Shown here: piece by piece, positions 5,244 through 7,807 of the stretch | How positions within the stretch are numbered: the first letter of the stretch is position 1 | Layout: every line of letters starts with the position of its first letter | Source of the DNA: Candidatus Heimdallarchaeota archaeon AB_125 | GTDB taxonomy: Archaea; Asgardarchaeota; Heimdallarchaeia; Heimdallarchaeales; Heimdallarchaeaceae | Assembly (NCBI GenBank): GCA_001940755.1 | Contig: MEHH01000119.1 | Coordinates: 1-7,807 of the forward strand | DNA: 7,807 nt | Direction of reading: 5' to 3' | Translations under genes and position numbers: made by a program | Notes under the pieces: model-generated | Databases searched by the model: none | The model's input: only the letters and a program-made list of their open reading frames with translations | Told to the model about the DNA's origin: nothing

Positions 5244-7337
5244 CGCAAATACAGCAAGATTCTGTTTATAAGCATAGTAATGTTGATCTCTCTATCTTCC
5301 TTAGCAGTTTCTGTAGCTAGTTACGAAGAGAATGATAACTATTCTTTTTCTGATGAACCAACAGGAGAAATCAAAGTTGTTACTAGTTTATCAATAATTG
5401 CTGATTGGGCAGCAGAAATCGGAGAAGGTTATTTTAGTCCTGCTGCTGTAGTAACTGGAGGAGAAGATCCTCACACATATGAATTATCACCTAGTGCTAT
5501 TCAAATGATTTCAGCATCTGATCTCTTCATTGTGTTCGGACTTCCAGGTCTTGAATCTTGGATAGATTTGGATTCAACAGATTATTCAGGTTTGAATGTA
5601 TTGTATCTAGCAACTGAGGATATGATGAAAGTTGATCCAGTTACTAGCGATAAGAATCCACACATATGGATGGATCCTAATTATGCTAAAATCTTTGTTC
5701 AGAATATAACTTATGAAGTTATATTACTAGATATTGGTCATCAAACAGAGTATGAAACAAACAGAGACAACTACCTTGCTGAGATTGATGATTTGTTAAT
5801 AAGAATTCAAGAAGATCCTTTCAACCAGACTCTTGGTATGAGAGTTGTTGTTCACCACCCATCATTTCTTTATCTCTTGGATGTACTAGGAGTTGAAAGA
5901 GTTGGGGTTATTGAAGAACATGAAGGTTCTGAACCATCTCTTCGACATATCAGAGAAATTGAAGCTACGATGATTGCAGAGAATATTTCTATAATCGTAA
6001 CTCAACCTCAATTAGAAGGAAATCAAATTCTTAACCTTGCTCGAAAAACAAATGCGTCATTAGCAAAGTTAACTCCCCTTCTTGGAATTAACAATGTTTA
6101 CACTTACATAGATATGATTGAATATAATGTACTCGCTTTACTTAATCCTGAAGCTGTAGATGCAAAAGGTTGGATTTTAACAGCGTTTATCATAGGTATG
6201 AGTTTCTTTAGCGTTACAGCCATTATACTAGGTTATTTCAGATTTAGAGGTGAATCATTGGACAAACTCAAAGAATCACCGATAGTGAAGACTGTCATCA
6301 TTATTACTCTTATTGGAGGTCTTAGTGCAATTACAGTAATATTCTCAGATATCATACTTCTAAGAGCTCTAGTTACAGCTCTTATCATTGGAATTTTAGG
6401 TGGTGTGATAGGTGTATTTGTTCTTCTCAAGGGAATGGTTTTTCTAGGAGAAGCAATAGCACACTCAGCTTTTGCGGGTGCAGCTTTAGGAATACTTCTT
6501 GGAATAGACCCTCTTATTACAATTATAGCTTTTGGTCTAATTGCATCACTTGGTGTTGGATATGTTAATGAGAAGAAAGTAATGAAAGATGAAGTAATCA
6601 TAGGAATTGTATTCACCAGTTTCATGGCACTAGCTATCCTATTTATTGGTCTCATGCCTTTTTATTCAACAGATGTAAGATCCATACTTTTTGGTAATAT
6701 CTTTCTTGTTTCAATGGAGAACTTGGTAATTTTATTCTTTGTCGCTATTTCGGTTATACTAATAATTTTTGGTTTGAAGAAGGAATATTACTTGATGACG
6801 TTCAACCCAGCAATGGCTGCTGTCATAGGAATTCCTGTAAGGTTTCTCAATTATCTGTTCCTTGCACTCATGGCAATTACAATAGATATTTCGCTCAAAG
6901 CTGTTGGAGCAATACTAGTTTTTGCTATGATAATTACCCCCGCAGCAGCTGCATATCAATGGACATTCAAGTTAAAGAAAATGCTATTTTTAGGGAGCTT
7001 ATTTGGAGTTATTTCTGGATTTCTAGGTGTAACAATTTCTTATTTATGGGATATTCCATCTGGATCAACTATAGTCGGTATTGCAACATTGATCTTCGTA
7101 GTTTCATTTATTGCATCTCCAAAAAGGAGAAAGTCAGGTACAGGACATGTTGTAGCAGATTGTGAATACTGTTCTAGAACTATATTAGGAAAACAATATT
7201 GTATAGAGGACAATTGTGTTGCAAAGGATATTCCACATAAACACGATGAAAAAGGACTAATAATTTACAAAACAGATTTAGGAGCAAAGAAAATTCCTTC
7301 TAAACATAAGCATGATAATGGAGGGAAAAAACAATGA
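5238..7337 (+). CDS. Zn/Mn ABC transporter: solute-binding protein fused to ABC-3 permease, with Cys/His-rich tail
   Basis: One 699-residue chain joins two proteins that are normally separate. Residues 1-28 are a signal peptide or anchor. Residues about 43-303 are a ZnuA/TroA-type metal-binding protein: H79 in DPHTYE, H142 in NPHIWMDP and H206/H207 in VHHPSF match the three metal-binding histidines, and the C-terminal LTPLLG...YIDMIEYNV pattern fits the family. The His-rich loop of zinc-specific ZnuA is absent between the first two histidines, so zinc or manganese are both possible. A linking helix (312-334) leads to a ZnuB/ABC-3 permease (about 350-627) with the coupling motif LGEAIAHSAFAGAALG (403-418) and the late VFAMIITPAAAA (561-572). 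The tail (about 629-699) has C642-x2-C645, C655-x4-C660, HKH and KHKH. An intact frame and normal family motifs argue for a real fusion. The gene ends in ATGA, overlapping the ATPase gene. It would import metal with that ATPase. Confidence 0.93.
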   Translation: MNRKYSKILFISIVMLISLSSLAVSVASYEENDNYSFSDEPTGEIKVVTSLSIIADWAAEIGEGYFSPAAVVTGGEDPHTYELSPSAIQMISASDLFIVFGLPGLESWIDLDSTDYSGLNVLYLATEDMMKVDPVTSDKNPHIWMDPNYAKIFVQNITYEVILLDIGHQTEYETNRDNYLAEIDDLLIRIQEDPFNQTLGMRVVVHHPSFLYLLDVLGVERVGVIEEHEGSEPSLRHIREIEATMIAENISIIVTQPQLEGNQILNLARKTNASLAKLTPLLGINNVYTYIDMIEYNVLALLNPEAVDAKGWILTAFIIGMSFFSVTAIILGYFRFRGESLDKLKESPIVKTVIIITLIGGLSAITVIFSDIILLRALVTALIIGILGGVIGVFVLLKGMVFLGEAIAHSAFAGAALGILLGIDPLITIIAFGLIASLGVGYVNEKKVMKDEVIIGIVFTSFMALAILFIGLMPFYSTDVRSILFGNIFLVSMENLVILFFVAISVILIIFGLKKEYYLMTFNPAMAAVIGIPVRFLNYLFLALMAITIDISLKAVGAILVFAMIITPAAAAYQWTFKLKKMLFLGSLFGVISGFLGVTISYLWDIPSGSTIVGIATLIFVVSFIASPKRRKSGTGHVVADCEYCSRTILGKQYCIEDNCVAKDIPHKHDEKGLIIYKTDLGAKKIPSKHKHDNGGKKQ
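7320..7324 (+). promoter_or_regulatory. Shine-Dalgarno site of the ABC ATPase gene
   Basis: GGAGG lies nine bases before the ATG at 7334, inside the end of the permease gene. With the ATGA stop/start overlap, it supports translational coupling of transporter and ATPase. Confidence 0.6.
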
Positions 7338-7807
7338 ATTCTACAAGTTCAAATGAGGTATTAATTTGCATGAAAGATATCAATGTAGTCTATGGTAATT
7401 TGGCTGCATTGTACGATGTCAATGTTGATATCCATAATGGACATTTTCTTGGAATCTGCGGTCCAAATGGTTCAGGTACAACAACTCCATTGACGCCAAT
7501 TATGGGATTAGTAAAGCCCTTAACAGGTCAAAGTGCTTTATTCGGTTAGATAATTGAAGATAAAATTCCAAAGGAAACTAAATGCAGATTTGGATATGTT
7601 CCTCAAATTACTGATATTGATAGAAACTTTCCAGCTCTTGTCAAAGATGTAGTTGAGATGGGAAGATATGCTAAAGCTGGAATTGTTAAATCCCTAACAA
7701 ATGAAGATAAACAAAAAGCTCTCAATGCTTTGAAATTAGTAGATATGGACCACATGCTTGAAAGACCAATAGGTCATTTGAGTGGAGGACAACAGCAAAG
7801 AGTTCTA
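7334..7807 (+). pseudogene. Zn/Mn ABC transporter ATP-binding protein (ZnuC-type), partial, with in-frame TAG and damaged Walker A
   Basis: The reading frame starts in ATGA overlap with the transporter gene and reaches the right edge (158 codons), interrupted by TAG at 7547-7549 (codon 72). The rest reads as a normal metal-type ABC ATPase: an N-terminal VVYGN segment, a Q-loop (YVPQ) after the stop, and the signature LSGGQQQRV at the edge. The Walker A region is abnormal: where the family has GPNGSGKTTLLKAI, this has T49 for the essential Lys, P52 for Leu, T54 for Lys and P55 for a small residue. The frame is kept throughout, so the lesions are substitutions, not indels. If real, the gene cannot make an active ATPase; recent decay or local sequence error are the main options. 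The Walker B and D-loop lie beyond the window. Confidence 0.85.

Noticed and set aside
5000..5275. 91-codon minus-strand frame across the KaiC-like/transporter gap
   Set aside because: It covers the end of the KaiC-like gene, the proposed terminator and the transporter promoter, and its product has no recognisable motif.
6233..6655. 140-codon open frame on the minus strand opposite the permease
   Set aside because: It lies wholly within the conserved permease, its product is a low-complexity mix rich in Ile, Pro and Arg, and it has no recognisable family; it is an antisense shadow.
7547..7549. Read-through of the in-frame TAG as pyrrolysine
   Set aside because: TAG ends three of the four complete genes here (P-type ATPase, nucleotidyltransferase, KaiC-like), so it is an ordinary stop in this genome. 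The nearby Walker A damage also points to a faulty or decayed gene. Finding pylS/pylT in the genome would reopen this.

Overview
The window looks archaeal and AT-rich (roughly two-thirds A+T by eye). Three things point that way: TATA-like boxes about 25-50 bases upstream of starts, one apparently leaderless gene, and a KaiC/RadA-like ATPase-fold protein. The mix of families and the base composition would suit an Asgard (Heimdall/Loki-type) archaeon, but that is only a guess because no marker gene is present.

Layout. Bases 1-477 (minus strand, running off the left edge) hold the N-terminal part of an FAD-dependent oxidoreductase that begins with a [2Fe-2S] ferredoxin-like domain. Bases 553-3507 (minus) hold a complete 984-residue P-type cation-transporting ATPase with an unusual set of ion-site residues. 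A 167-base divergent intergenic region (3508-3674) carries TATA-like boxes for both directions and repeated ATTACA hexamers. Bases 3675-5158 (plus) hold a tight two-gene unit: a nucleotidyltransferase-fold protein with a Gly/Pro-rich N-terminus, then a small KaiC-like protein with a degenerate Walker A motif. After a T-rich probable terminator and a new promoter, bases 5238-7337 (plus) encode a 699-residue single-chain fusion of a ZnuA/TroA-type metal-binding protein with a ZnuB-type (ABC-3) permease, ending in a Cys/His-rich tail. It overlaps by four bases the gene for the matching ABC ATPase (7334 to the right edge). As given, that ATPase gene has a ruined Walker A motif and an in-frame TAG.

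How they fit together. The right half is a compact zinc/manganese uptake system: the binding protein is tethered to the permease and the ATPase gene is translationally coupled. The P-type ATPase is a second ion pump, transcribed divergently from the nucleotidyltransferase/KaiC-like pair, whose job is unknown. The most notable points are the binding protein-permease-Cys/His fusion, the cluster of damaging changes in the ABC ATPase, the mixed ion-site signature of the P-type ATPase, a sharp codon-choice switch inside that gene, and the nucleotidyltransferase/pseudo-KaiC pair. No tRNA, rRNA, CRISPR array, insertion sequence or intergenic gap over 300 bases was seen.
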